Part shown: in pieces, positions 22,075 to 34,095 of the stretch | Numbering within the stretch: the stretch's first letter is position 1 | How the letters are laid out: the number at the start of each line of letters is the position of its first letter | Assembly (NCBI RefSeq): GCF_000002595.2 | Contig: NC_057010.1 | Span: forward strand, 4,602,190 to 4,666,189 | Reading direction: 5' to 3' | Length of the DNA: 64,000 nt | From: Chlamydomonas reinhardtii | Taxonomy: Eukaryota; Chlorophyta; Chlorophyceae; Chlamydomonadales; Chlamydomonadaceae | Notes under the pieces: model-generated | What the model was told of the DNA's origin: nothing | The model's database searches: none | Seen by the model: only the letters and a program-made list of their open reading frames with translations | Made by a program: the position numbers and the translations under genes

Positions 22075-23284
22075 CGTGGGGGCACGCATCCCGTTTCACA
22101 CGATCATGCATTACGATTCATGCATGAGCGCGCGCGTGCCTCCGGCGGCAGCATACATCAGCAGCAGTGTGTACCGTAATAGCGGCGCGAGGCAGCAGGG
22201 AGACCAAGCCTGCTTGCCCTTCAAGTCCCATTCCATGGCGGTATGAGAGCGAGGCAGCGGTGTGGGTATGTAGGTGGTGCTGCTGTTTCCAGAGCTTGTG
22301 TGTGATGCGCACGTGCGGATCACACGCACGGTGTTTGACGACGATGACGCCCGCGGCCTGAGAGCTCGATGTGTGCGTGCGTGACGGTGGCGACGAGTGT
22401 GATCGGGTTGACACGGAGGTGGTTGTGCACGCTTGTGCGCATTTACGGCATGCACGTTGCACTGGCACATGCAATAGCCCCGCCGCCGGCGATTCAGATT
22501 ACTCCAGAGCCGTGGCGGGCGGCCTTCGGAAGCACCCTTGGACTCCTGGATGCAGCCTCGCACGTCCCCAGTAGCGTGACAGCAACAGCACGTCCCTGCC
22601 CAGAGGGGCGCCCGACAAGGCCCGACAACGATGCTTGTTGCTTTCAGCCGTGCAGCCATACATGCAGAGCAATGATGGTACATGGCACGGGCGGGGTCCT
22701 GTGTTATGGAGTCGGGGTGGCAAGATAAGCGGTTCCCCACGCATGGGAAAAGCGGGTTAGCGGGCTGAGCCCACGCCACGTCTCTAGTCTGCGGCTGCAA
22801 GCGTCTACCTTGTCAGTCGTCACTGCAGGTAGGCCTCCCAGACTTCTTTGCACTCTTTGCACACATTCACAATGGCATGCTGACGCATCGGCCTTGGAAG
22901 GAGATGGGCAATAATGTACCTCGGCAGGCGCCTGAATCCTCAACCTCCATCATAAGGCCTTCAGTTGCGCACTGTGCGCAGCTTATTTTCAAGCTTTAAC
23001 GTCGCATGTCATAGCGTACAGTCCACAAGCTAAGCACACCCCCAACCCCACCACATCACAATTCTAAACGCCAAGCAATGCGGGTAAAGCTCAGTGTCGC
23101 CAACCAGCAGTTTGCATCGTTAAGCGCTTGAGAGCCTCAAGTAATCCAGCCAAGCCATGCTTGAATGACATACCGTATGCACTGCTTCCTTTCCGGTTCC
23201 GTTCCTTGTTCCTTGTAACGTTCCTCGCAAAGAACACGCGCTGCATCACCACGCACACCAGCAAGCCCTGCAACGCCAACCACT

Positions 23285-23289
23285 TTACA
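23285..23289 (-). terminator. TGTAA poly(A) signal of BTB gene
   Basis: TTACA on the plus strand, i.e. TGTAA in gene sense, about 305 bases past the BTB stop. Confidence 0.55.
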
Positions 23290-23593
23290 TGCCCTACCTC
23301 CATCCTAATCAGCCTAATGGCAGTCAAAGAAGGGTTACCTTGCTGCCCGACCGCCGTTAACTGCAGCCGTGCACACAACGAGCGGCACATGCAAGCTGCC
23401 AAAACACAACGCCGCTGCCAATACAAGGCATGCCGTAACACAGCCGCCGACAACCGACTACAGCCACAGTCATCACAGCCACAGCCAACGTGACATCTGG
23501 GTCTGCGCGGCTTGGCCGGCCACTGACAGCGCCGAACCCGTACGACAAGCAAGTTGCCGACAACACAGCCGCCTCAACAGTTCTACGGCGCGG

Positions 23594-25091
23594 CTACTCG
23601 GCGTCCAGCTGCCGCAGCACCTGCCCGATCTCTTCCTGCTGGGCTGAAAGCGACAGGCCGCCAAGCCGCACGCGCATGGGTAACCTGCGGTCACCCACCT
23701 GCAACGCATCCACCTGAATAGGCGAATCACCTTCAATTTGAGCGCCGCGCTCCTTTACAAACCAGGCCGCCGTTTCCGGCGATGTCAGGTTCACATGGAG
23801 CTTGCTGCTGCCGGCAATTGTCACCTGGCCAACGGCAGGATCGTTCATGCAGCCCGTCAGGAAGCCCTCCACCAGCACCTCACGCGGCAGGCACTCCAGC
23901 ACGCGCCGGGTGAACACTGCCGCGGTGCGATTAGCAATGACGCCGATAAGTGTCGAAATCAGCTGACCCTTATAGAACTGCACAAGCCGCCGCACCAGCG
24001 CCACCAATTGCAGCCATCCCGCCAGGTAGAGCCAGCCCTCCAGTGCGGCCGCCACGGCGTCGCGGAAGTAAGCATTGTACGGCGCAAACTCCTGCGCCTT
24101 CACCATCTCAAACCGCGCCCCTGTTGCGCGAGCGGAGACACCATGCGTTGCGACTGCTAGTAGTTGGGAAAAGACACAGACCTCACGAAGACAGGAGATG
24201 ACGCAACAAACCATCCATGCGTACGTTGCGATTGCGAATCAGGTAAAGACACAGGACATCAAGTTACAGACGATGACACCGCAATAGCACACAGCGCAGA
24301 CGTACAGCAGAAAGCAGTGTCATGCAAGTGTTGCACACAGGCATAGATTTGCTGCTGTCTGTGGGCCTGACGTTGCCTTGCTGTGGGCACGGCTACTGAC
24401 CTGACGGGATACTCATGCTGCCTAATCCTCCATCGACGAGGTAGTATATGTGGTCACACAGCATCAGCTCGATGTGCGCCGGCGGCGGCGCCTCACCGCC
24501 ACCGCCACCGCCGCCGCCGGCCCCATCCGCACCGCCAGGGGCTCCGCCAGCGGCATTGCCGCCAGCGCCCTCAGCCCCGCCGCCGCCAACCGTCACAGCC
24601 AGCGCCAGGCTGGGAAGCGCCGTCAGGGACGCTTCGAAAGCATCTAGCACAGGACCGCAGGTGCCCACGGCGTCCATGAACAACAGCAGCGACCGGAGCT
24701 CCTCCGAAAGGCTGGAGAATTTGGGTGGGCGCCGCTCGCGGTCGATGCGCGAGTAGACCAGGTCCAGCCACTGCAGAACCACCGCCGAGGAGACCGGGCT
24801 GCTCTGGCCCTCCAGTATCAGCTTTGACAGGTCCCAGTTCATTTTCTCTGCGGGGGGCAGGCTTGCGACCACTTCGCTGCAAGGCGCTAGAACCATAAGG
24901 TGCGCCTCGACAGGCTGCTCGCGGTCCGCTGTAACAATGAGCAAATCTGATTCACGTTCACAAAGAAAATTCCCGCCAAGTTTTCGCTTAAAGCTCATCC
25001 TCCTCAGGAATGTTGAAATTGGTTTCGGCGGGGCTTCAGGCGCAGCTGGTGCTCCTTTGTTAGTTGACGTGTGTGCACAATGACTGGGCAT
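23594..25091 (-). CDS. BTB/POZ-domain protein
   Basis: Two exons (25091-24401, 24120-23594) join in frame to 405 residues, with a standard GTCAGT donor and an ACAG acceptor. The start is the first ATG. Residues ~45-75 read LCERESDLLIVTADREQPVE then AHLMVLAPCSEVVASLP, the characteristic opening of a BTB fold (D-x-x-hydrophobic strand, then A-H-x-x-hydrophobic-x-x-x-S). A Gly/Ala-rich spacer follows, then a C-terminal region of predicted helices (ARFEMVKAQEFAPYNAYF, VRRLVQFYKGQLISTLIGVI) not matched to a known domain. BTB proteins commonly dimerise and act as Cullin-3 adaptors; whether this one does is unknown. It converges with the MFS gene. Confidence 0.75.
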
Positions 25092-25885
25092 GCTAGGGAA
25101 CCAGCGCCATGCGATTCGTGCTAGAGGCTAGAGCCCCCTTTCCCCGTACATGTTCCCACCCCTGTCACATCGATTAGCAGGGCCTATCACCCCGTTGCCT
25201 GCACCCCTGGCACCCGCTCCTCGCTCGGACGCAATCATGGCTAGTAACAGGCCTCGTTTCACCCATCCGCTCTGCATCAGTAGGCCTGCTGCTGCGAATT
25301 CATCATCAGACACCAGCGCCACCACCTACCAAACTTAGGAATCTCAGGGGCCCAGCCATTCAGGTTCGCATTACAGAGAGCCTTCCTTGCAGCGGCTCAC
25401 GGTGGACGCCGATGTGCCCGTGCCGCTCCGAATTTCCTAGCACTCCCGCACGGCATTGCGTGTTGTCCGTGGCGTGTGGCCTGGCAGCAGGATAGGGCGA
25501 TCCGGACAACTAACGAGGATGGAGCGCACAGCAATTCAGCTCGCCGCCAGCCAACAGCTCGACTCGCCCCCGCCGCTGGCTCGCAGTTCACGGCCAGCCT
25601 TCCGCATCAGCATTGGATTGGAACGCGGTACTGGTAACGGGGCCGGGTACCGGTAATCATTTGCACGGTGGCAACGTTCTTTCATGTTTGATTGGGCGTA
25701 ACTTGTTTCTCGATCGGGGCTCAGCTATATCTATCAGCCGCGGGACTACTCCAACCTGCCCGTTAGTTGCCATATCCCATCGCACCCAAGCATGCAGTGC
25801 TGCTGCCGCCACCGGCAGTGACCGTGGCAGTGATGACTGCCCGTGCTGCCGTGGGCTCGTTAGTCTACGAGCGGTACCGGCACTG

Positions 25886-26285
<400 letters not shown>

Positions 26286-26873
26286 ACCCCCGCGCATACA
26301 CATGGCATTCACGCACACCTGCACACACATCCGCATGCACGGGCGTGTCCTTGATGCGCGCGCCAGGTGAAGTAAGGCTCCGTTGCTCAGGACGTTGCGC
26401 CGTTGCTCAGCGCACGCGCATCATATCACCGCAATCAAGCAGCAGCAGCCAGTCGTTGGATGTATGTCGGTGCACGATGCATCGACCCGCAGCCGCCGAA
26501 GTGGAAGCATGAAGGCCGCATACCAGTCAGTCACTAGTCCCTGGCTCGCTCCAGCCAGCAGCTCCATCCGTGACGTATCAGCAGCCGGCCAGGGCGTGAG
26601 CGGGACGGACTACTTGAGCTCGGTTGGAGGGGGTGCAAATGCAAGGGTGGGCAACCGTGTTACAAGGCGGTACACCAATACAATAGGACGACCGTTACGA
26701 TACCATTGCAAAGTAGATCCCGTGGACAAAGTGTGCAGCACTGCAGCCCCCTTCTCGCCCGGCCCCAGCAGCACGTACTGCCCTCCCAAAGCCTCTACTC
26801 CATCCTACTCACCGCACAAATAAAACCCGCGGCCCGCTCCAGGCTGCAGGACATACATGCCACGCGCTGGCGC

Positions 26874-27165
26874 TGTAAGCAGTCACAAAACGCATCCCAG
26901 GATGACAGGATCGCTTACATTCCCCCCCCTTAGAAGGGTGCGTCCTCGAACCCAATTTTTTGCTGGCGGCGGTCAGCGGGTTTAGCACTCAGCGCGTACA
27001 AGGGCTTGCCGTTGTTTAAGCTCGGTGCGTGACTGTGAGATAAGCGCGCTTGGCGCGGATCGACCTTGCGACCTCGGAGGCCGTATCGCACGTATGCGCT
27101 ATTCGGTCTCGATACCAATTGTAAGCAGTCACAAAACGCATCCCAGGATGACAGGATCGCTTACA
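26874..27165 (-). mobile_element. TRIM (miniature LTR retroelement), 292 bp
   Basis: Two identical 46-bp direct terminal repeats (26874-26919, 27120-27165) start TG and end CA when read on the minus strand and are flanked by a 5-bp target duplication GGCGC (26869-26873, 27166-27170). Inside the first repeat (minus sense) lies TTGGTATCGAGACC, resembling a primer-binding site for initiator Met tRNA, and just before the second lies a purine tract AAGGGGGGGGAA. The internal part is about 200 bp. The ends look whole and the repeats are identical, so insertion is probably recent. It encodes no proteins and would depend on a larger relative. Confidence 0.8.
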
Positions 27166-29998
27166 GGCGCGCCACCGAACATACAGCTGCCTGGCTGCAG
27201 TCTTCTGGTCATGCGTACGTAGCCGCTCCTTGATGCTGCCCCGCACGTCCTTCGGCAGTAGTAGTAGTCCAGATGCTACAGGTGCCCATAGCCCGCCGGG
27301 TGGGACACGCGCACGCACGCCGGACACACAGCAGGGCGGGGGCTGGCCGGTCAAGAGAGCACGGGGGCGAGCGCGGGTGCGCGATGAATGAGAGTGCGAT
27401 GAAGGTGGCTGGGGTGAGCGCGGAGCGGTGGGGACCGATGCAGGCGTCACACAGCTCTTCTGTCTCCGCGTCCAGCTGCAGTGGCATTGCAATGACTCAC
27501 CGGCACCAGGAGGCACGGCAGCGCGCCGGTTGCTGCCCTGGGGGCAGCCTCGGCCAATTGGCCCGCTGGCGGGGTTAGGGGGGATCACAGACTTCCGATG
27601 GATTTCGAGCACCTTTAAATCATGGCATCCGTCATCAGGCTGGCCGTGGCAGAAGCCATTCGCGCAGAGACCAGCGGAGCCGACCAGATTAACCTCCTGG
27701 CATTCCTTATGTGCATGACCGACACCCAGCTTTCCGTCCTTCGGGAAACTGACACTAGCGAGTTCTTTGTGAAGTTTGTGCGAGCGTCGAAGGCGTTGCG
27801 TGCTGGTGCGTTGCTTGCGATCCTCTCTGCGAGCTGCCAGGCACGCTGCGCTGCCTTCTGGGCGTTGCGCATCCATCCACGACTGCTAGCCACGCACACG
27901 GCGAAGGGCAGAATCCGCCTGTGGTGCCGCTTGTAAACTGCTGCCCTAATGAGCTTTATGGAAACGCTCGTGGGCTCGCTCGTGCGCAGCGGCACGCCTT
28001 TGCTAACCTGCAATGCGCCCCGGCCGCTCGCACGTTGTAGGCGCGACGGCTGGCCCGGTCGTGGAGAGCACGTCAAGAGCCGGTGAGACGTGGGGCGAGG
28101 CCCCGGACGCAAAGCGGCATCGGAGAGGGGTGCGGGGCGATCCCCCACGATGGTTTAGGTTTGGTTCGAGCGAAGATACTTTGGAAAGCCAGGGAACAGG
28201 GGAGGCGGGGAAATGCCGGGGGGACGCCTTGTGCCCTGGGCTGGCTGGATACGGGGTAAAGCTCTCAGGCACACGCACCGCCGCTCACGCCCAATGCCGC
28301 GTCAGGAAATGCCAGGGAACAGGGGAGTTCAAGACCCTTTGCCCTAAACTACATTCACAACTGGATGGAGTCAGCAAAGTCTGCGCATCTTGGACAGAGT
28401 TGCGAAACGTATTGCTATCTGTTGGCGTGCTGCCAGATAGGCTTTTCTGCCTCCCCGAACGCGCATGCGCACACTCTGCCTGTATTCTCAGGTGGCATCG
28501 CTGGCGCGCCAGCCGCGGAGCACCCGCGCGACCAGCAAGGTGAGTCTGTGTGGGCTTGAGTGCCTTGGGGTGTGCGGAGGAATGCGTCTGGTCTAGCTGG
28601 GTGGACCTGGGGCAGGGGCTGGGTAGCGGAGTTGCTTGGGCGTTGGTCCAAGCGAGTGTTAAAGTCGGAATTGAGCATCTATAGGCTTGAAGGCATTGAG
28701 CACCTCAAAGGACATGCCCTTGACTTAAGGTGCGGCGTATAGTAGTCTCCTCCTTTGCATACACGAAATGAGTTGCGGTCTGAAGCACCGCACCGTTCCC
28801 CGCACCGTACGAACCGCTTTTGTCTGCAGCGCCATCGCCCACGTCATCTGCCCCGTGTAAGTCCGTCAACACGTGGTGGCCTGCCTGCTGGCTGGGTTCT
28901 GTGACACCGCTGTGGCAAATGCGAGGAGGAGACGCGGGCAGCCAGCAGCGGCAGCACGAGGACTTAGCCGCAGCGTCCACCATGCCTGTTAGTACAGACC
29001 CGCCCTCAGTGGTTTCAACGCACACTGCTGGCGCGACCAACAGCCTGCCAGGCAGCTCGCCTTTCCCCTCCAAGCACCTGTCTACCTGTCGTCAGCGCCG
29101 CTCACACTGTGCCGGTCCTCCTCATGCGGCTTCAGCAGACGGTACTCTCTAGCGCTCCTGCTGCTGCTGCGCGCGTTCATGGCCAGCCCGACGTGCATGA
29201 CGGTGGTGGAGCGGCCGACGTGGATGATCGGGATGGACGGCATGCAGTGCTGAGCAGGACGCGTCCCTGCTCCTGCTGGCCGTACGCCTCGCTGGTGCAG
29301 AGATGAACCACAGCGCGCATCACCAATCACTCGTCAGTGCGGCTGGGCAGCTCCACATCCTAGGCGCTCGCTGCTGCCCTGCCTGGCTGCGGCGGGCGCT
29401 GCCGGCTTTGGTGCGTGGCAGCTTGCTGGATGGGCGGTATTGGGGCCGAGTCTGTGTTCGCCATGGTTACCACGGCCGCGCACTGGCTGATGCTGTCCAT
29501 GTTGTTCACAGCTGCCAATCCGCTCTCGACGTCATTTTGAACGGCGAGGGGCCCACTTAGGTAGCGTTCAGACACTGGTCGGGTGCGCGTATGCGGCCGT
29601 TCAGCGCGACGACTGATGTGCGGTGTGAATTACTTTCACATGTGTTCTGGACCACAGTAGTAGCGATTATTGGCCAGCAAACTTGGCGTAAAGAGGACTC
29701 GCATCGCATGTATGTACACGAGGAAGGGCGCCTGGCTGATGAGCATAAACTGGAATGTCGCCTGGATGCTGGGCGTGCATGTGTGGCACGCACATCTCTT
29801 ACAATAGTACACCACATCTGAAGAGCGTGCGCAAATGCTGTGCAAGTGTTGTCGTGGTGCGAAGTGGAGTGGAACTTAGTCCATGTTCAGGAGGGTTGGT
29901 CGGACGGACAACGCCTGCGCGTGTGTGCGTCTGCCTTGATTGCGCCGGTACGGCCACACATCGACAACACATACACAGACGCACACACGCGCAGGCAG
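27166..29998. other. gene-poor region
   Basis: Apart from the ORF at 27622-27936, possible exon-like pieces occur at 28492-28541 and from 28829 (phase-compatible, Pro/Ser-rich) on the plus strand, with good acceptors, but no domain or start could be found. A short direct repeat (CCAGGGAACAGGGGAG) lies at about 28190 and 28313. Confidence 0.3.
27622..27936 (+). CDS. hypothetical ORF, 104 residues
   Basis: An uninterrupted ATG-to-TAA frame whose translation looks like amphipathic helices (MASVIRLAVAEAIRAETSGA, then LRETDTSEFFVKFVRASKAL). Codon choice is only moderately host-like, using CTT and TTG for leucine more than neighbouring genes. Longer open frames overlap it on the minus strand, so coding status is uncertain. 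Confidence 0.25.
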   Translation: MASVIRLAVAEAIRAETSGADQINLLAFLMCMTDTQLSVLRETDTSEFFVKFVRASKALRAGALLAILSASCQARCAAFWALRIHPRLLATHTAKGRIRLWCRL

Positions 29999-30406
29999 GA
30001 GTCTCACTGCGGCATCAGTATTGCGGCACGACACATTCCTGCTTACAATGGGCGCACTGCTACAAAATGCCACGTCACCCATGTGTAGCACACAAATGCT
30101 TTGAATAGAAACGAAAACCAATGCGGCCCCATGAAATAAATGGTCCACTCTTGCGTGCGTGGCGCCACTTGTACGACTTTGCCTTGCGCCGGTACGGCCA
30201 CACATCGACAACACATACACAAAGTCGAACAAGTGGCGCCACGCACGCAAGAGTGGACCATTTACTTCATGTATGGGGCCGCATTGGTTTTCGTTTCTAT
30301 TCAAAGCATTTGTGTGCTACACAAGGGTGACGTGGCATTTTGTAGCAGTGCACCCATTGTAAGCAGGAGTGTGTCGTGCCGCAATGCTGATGCCGCTGAG
30401 AGACTC
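29999..30406. repeat. long hairpin: ~180-bp inverted repeat with 44-base loop
   Basis: 29999-30178 is the reverse complement of 30223-30406 at roughly 93 percent identity by eye. The loop sequence (CGCCGGTACGGCCACACATC and onward) is repeated once more just outside the left arm at 29942-29975. A transcript would fold into a long near-perfect hairpin. Confidence 0.9.
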
Positions 30407-31255
30407 AAACACAGCCGAGTTCTGGATGCTAGTGTGTATGTGTACCATGTACGTGTATTCGTGGCCATTTCTTGAAAGGCGAACGCGCACAGGTGGGGTC
30501 GTCAATGATTTCAAGAACGAAGTCCGTGCAAGGACCATCGTATTTAATGACGGTGTCTCTGCATTTGGAGGCAGCGCAGGAGTCTGCAGTGGGTCTACTG
30601 ATGGCATCACGCCCTAGCACTGTGCGGGGGCTGCACGCATGTGTGCGGAGGGCGTACGGCATTGGTCGGGTGGGAGGCACGGGGCGCAAGCACACACGCG
30701 CCGAACGCTGTTGGTGCCCCATCCACACACTGCGGGTGGGCGCGCGGGGTTGCGGAGCTTCGGCAGAATGCATTGGTTACAAGAGGGGCTTGCTGACGCG
30801 AGTCGCGAGCGATATCTGCCCTGGACCTTGGTGACGTGCCAAGCGCTGCTGGGCAACTAACGTCGAGACGTGTACAGGCAGTGGTTTGCGGATGCATGTA
30901 TGTTTGCTAAAGCGACCGTAGGATTGAGGGCAGCTTCTGTGTATGTACACCATACCTAGCGGCTGGCTGGCCGCGGGGGCGGCATGGAAGTGTTTGGCCT
31001 CAGCCTTGTGCGCGTGGGACCTGCGGGTCCACGTCGTGGTTAGCACCCGGACTGGTGTCGCTTCCACGGGAAGCTTGTATGTTTCTTGATATGCGGCTGG
31101 GCCACGCCGCCTGTGATGATGGGCGCTGCTGCGTGTCAAACACCATACTTTTCACCTGGACTTTGACAATAATTTTGAATCCGCAAACACCCGCTTAAAG
31201 TTTGAGGGGTTCAAGGGTTCAGAACCATGCATGTGTTTTTCATAGTGGACAAGCG
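30407..31255. other. intergenic, no gene recognised
   Basis: The only notable item is 30762-30804, which matches the reverse complement of 59801-59842 inside a PGDH-B intron, indicating a dispersed repeat. Confidence 0.35.
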
Positions 31256-31977
31256 CAGTGTTTCCAAAAGCTTATACAAGGTATTAGCGTTATAGTACCC
31301 CACGGGTACCTGCCTGCTCAAGACATTTAACTTCCAGTACCCGGGGGCCGAAGGCCCCGTCTCCCCTTCGTAGGGGGGGTTCGGGGGGCGGAAGCCCCCC
31401 CGGAATTTTTTTTCACGACCATACCAAAGAACACTGTTTTGAGTGAATTGCATGCGTTTAAGTCTTGCCACATCGTCCTGTCTTGCTTCCAAATCTTGAG
31501 TATCAGCCAGCCCGAAACAGTTTCCGCCCCGCTACATGCAGCTTCCTGCGTCAGTCCGCACACCCACATCAACCACAACTACTAAGTGCATTGATCCAGC
31601 AGCCCCGCCACAGCTTAGTCCGCCCAGCGGAACTCGGCACTGTCACGCCAGTGCTTCAGGGCTGCCGCGTACGGGAAGTCCGACACAGAGAACCACCGCT
31701 GCGCCATCATCCGCACAGCCAGGCAGGGGCCGCTGCTCCAGCCGGTTGCACTGCTTGTCCTTAACCTTTGGGGCCATATCTACTGTATGAATGTACTACG
31801 CATAGCAAGTAGTATTTGCGGCGGGGCCCGGGTAGTATAGGGTCCGGCGGATTAAATTTTTGGTACCCGTGTGGGTACTCGAGGCCCCAATAATTAGTTT
31901 CCAGTACCCGCGTCAATTTCGGCGAATTATTTTCTCAGTACCCGAATGGGTACTAGTACCCGGTTTTGGAAACACTG
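31256..31977. mobile_element. 722-bp non-autonomous hAT-type transposon
   Basis: Terminal inverted repeats of 14 bp (CAGTGTTTCCAAAA) are flanked by an exact 8-bp target duplication GACAAGCG (31248-31255, 31978-31985). Subterminal copies of GTACCC/GGGTAC occur at both ends (near 31297, 31337, 31863, 31905, 31939). No transposase frame is visible. The CAGTG ends match those of the MITE at 15116, but the rest of the sequence does not. Confidence 0.9.
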
Positions 31978-34095
31978 GACAAGCGCGATGCTGCGGTAGC
32001 TGGCATCCCGCGGCGGGGCGCTCTGTGTGCCAAGCTCCCCAGGCGCTCGGCTGCCCTCGCGAGCCCGGGGCGCTGTGCCCGGGCGGCATGCGGAACACCC
32101 AGCGGGAGCAGCGGCTGCGGGGCGCGTAGAGGCCCACCAAGGCCGGCGGGTGGGCTGCGGCTGCAGCGGGCAGTGGCGGCGGCACCGTGGGCGGCTGGTG
32201 GGCGCCGTCGCCGTACATCCAGGCCTATAGCCTGTCCGACGTGTCCGTACACGTGCCCGTACGTGCGTACAACAGCAGCGCGTGGGCGAGGGGCATATCC
32301 AGGGTTTTACACAACGCACACGTGCAGAACGAACGCATGTGCAGGATGGGGAAAGTGCAAATGCGATGACCAACGCGTGCCAACCCGGTCTCACCCGGGG
32401 CGTGCCCATACCCGGGGGACCGTCCAAAGCTCAAACCATCCCAAATGCCCTGTATGTTATGAATAGCTCGTATGCGTGCTTGCAGGCGTCACGCAGAGGG
32501 CCTTCATGTTTCCTGGCGCGCGCGCACACACAACATGCGACGGCCTGGGCTCTGTCTGACAGGCAGGCAGGTAATGACGCTTACCTCCTTGGAATCGGCC
32601 CCATCGTTTGCACAATTGCACCACTTTGCTTACACCCAACCACTAACCCACATCCGGCGTGTTGTTTCAGGGGTCGTATCTTACTTTCGGGGTGATGTCT
32701 AGCTCCAGACAAAACGGCCGGGTGGCCACTGTCTTTTGTCTGGGCACATAGCGGTTTGGAGGCTTCTCCATAGGGGTTCGGACAGAACCCGCCCCAAACC
32801 CGGGCCAACAAAGTCTCGCTTCAGACATTAGCCCCCAGGAGAAATGTCAAATGTCTAGGAAACGGCCAAAATGACCAATTAATGTCTGACGACATAAAGA
32901 TAGGAGCCCTGTGTTATGTGTAGCCCAGCAAATCTGGGCACAGCGCCACAGCAGGCCGTCACGTCGTACCATCATTCGCCCTGGCCCGACCCCATCCATA
33001 CGCCGGCCGCTTGACCTGCCAGACCTGCCAGCGCACTCGCTCGTGCGGACGTGCCGTGCTCAGCCCGCATCACACCCAACACCAAGCAGGTGCGCAACGC
33101 CGTGCCGTGCCCCGTGCCGCGCTCGGCACCCCCCCCCCCGCAAGGCTGGCGGTACGGCTCCACCGGACCGGCCTCTTGCATGGTGTAGGACCTCCGTCAC
33201 CTCACCTCTGCTGCGGCGCGCCAAAGCAAAATGCATACCACGCTATAAGAGTGCTACAAAGCTTTGCAAGACGCGCGGAGCCTGCACCGCCGCCGCTTTC
33301 CTGATGCCAGTATTATCGTATGCCATGCCCCTGGCGCGTCGACGTCCCAACACACACACACACACACACACGACACCCGTCAATATTTACGGCGATGTAG
33401 GACATAAAACAGGCACACACGCGCCTACAGCCACACGAACACACGCGTCTAGCTCCATGCGCCATGCTGTACGTTGCGCGTCAAGCGCCGATGCCTTACC
33501 GTATGTGCTATGCATGCAAAGCCTCCGGGCGGAGGAGCTGTAGCCTCCGCCTCAACGGCTCAGCCCCAATCAAACCCAAGCCCGAGCCCAGATACAGCCA
33601 GGACTATTCCCGGCCGCAGCCCGAGGCACGTGCCATGCCACAAACCCTGTGTCCAGCACCCGCCGTTTGCATTTGTACCCCTGCCGCTAAATGCTTCGTC
33701 TACTAGATCAAGCGCTGGGAAACGCGCAGCATGCTCAAAAGCGCCTCAGTCGGCCGCAGCAGTGCGTGTCAGTGTCAAATGGTACAACAATGCTATCCCG
33801 TGCCCTTGCCAGGAAGGGAATCCAAAATGCTACCCCTGTTAAGCTGCTAGCACAGCTAGGGCGCCCTGCCCTCCGTCCATTATACGCTTCAGACCTGACA
33901 AAAGCCGGACATGCCCACGCCTGGCGCCAACAATACCAACTTCCTCCAGCTCCCACCGCAGCTCGCACCTGGCAACGCCCGGTGCCCTTGTGCCGCTGCC
34001 GCCGCGAAACCCGCTGTGAAGTAAGCGCCTGCCTCCTCCTTTCCTGCTCCTTCCCTCCTTTTGCCTCGCCTCCTCCCGCCCACCGCCCTCACTCC
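31978..34095. other. intergenic region, 3' side of ankyrin gene
   Basis: No gene with convincing splice structure was found. It includes a short CA tract (33350-33371), a C9 run near 33130, and at the right the 3' UTR of the minus-strand ankyrin gene. Confidence 0.35.

Larger units (their letters stand above)
21944..23593. other. convergent intergenic region
   Basis: Holds the 3' UTRs of the convergent MFS and BTB genes. I see no gene, RNA or repeat of note between them. Confidence 0.4.

Noticed and set aside
31330-31420. possible rRNA- or organelle-like GC clusters (GGGGCCGAAGGCCCC, GGGGGCGGAAGCCCCCC)
   Set aside because: Short palindromes inside the 722-bp transposon; no similarity to RNA genes is visible.
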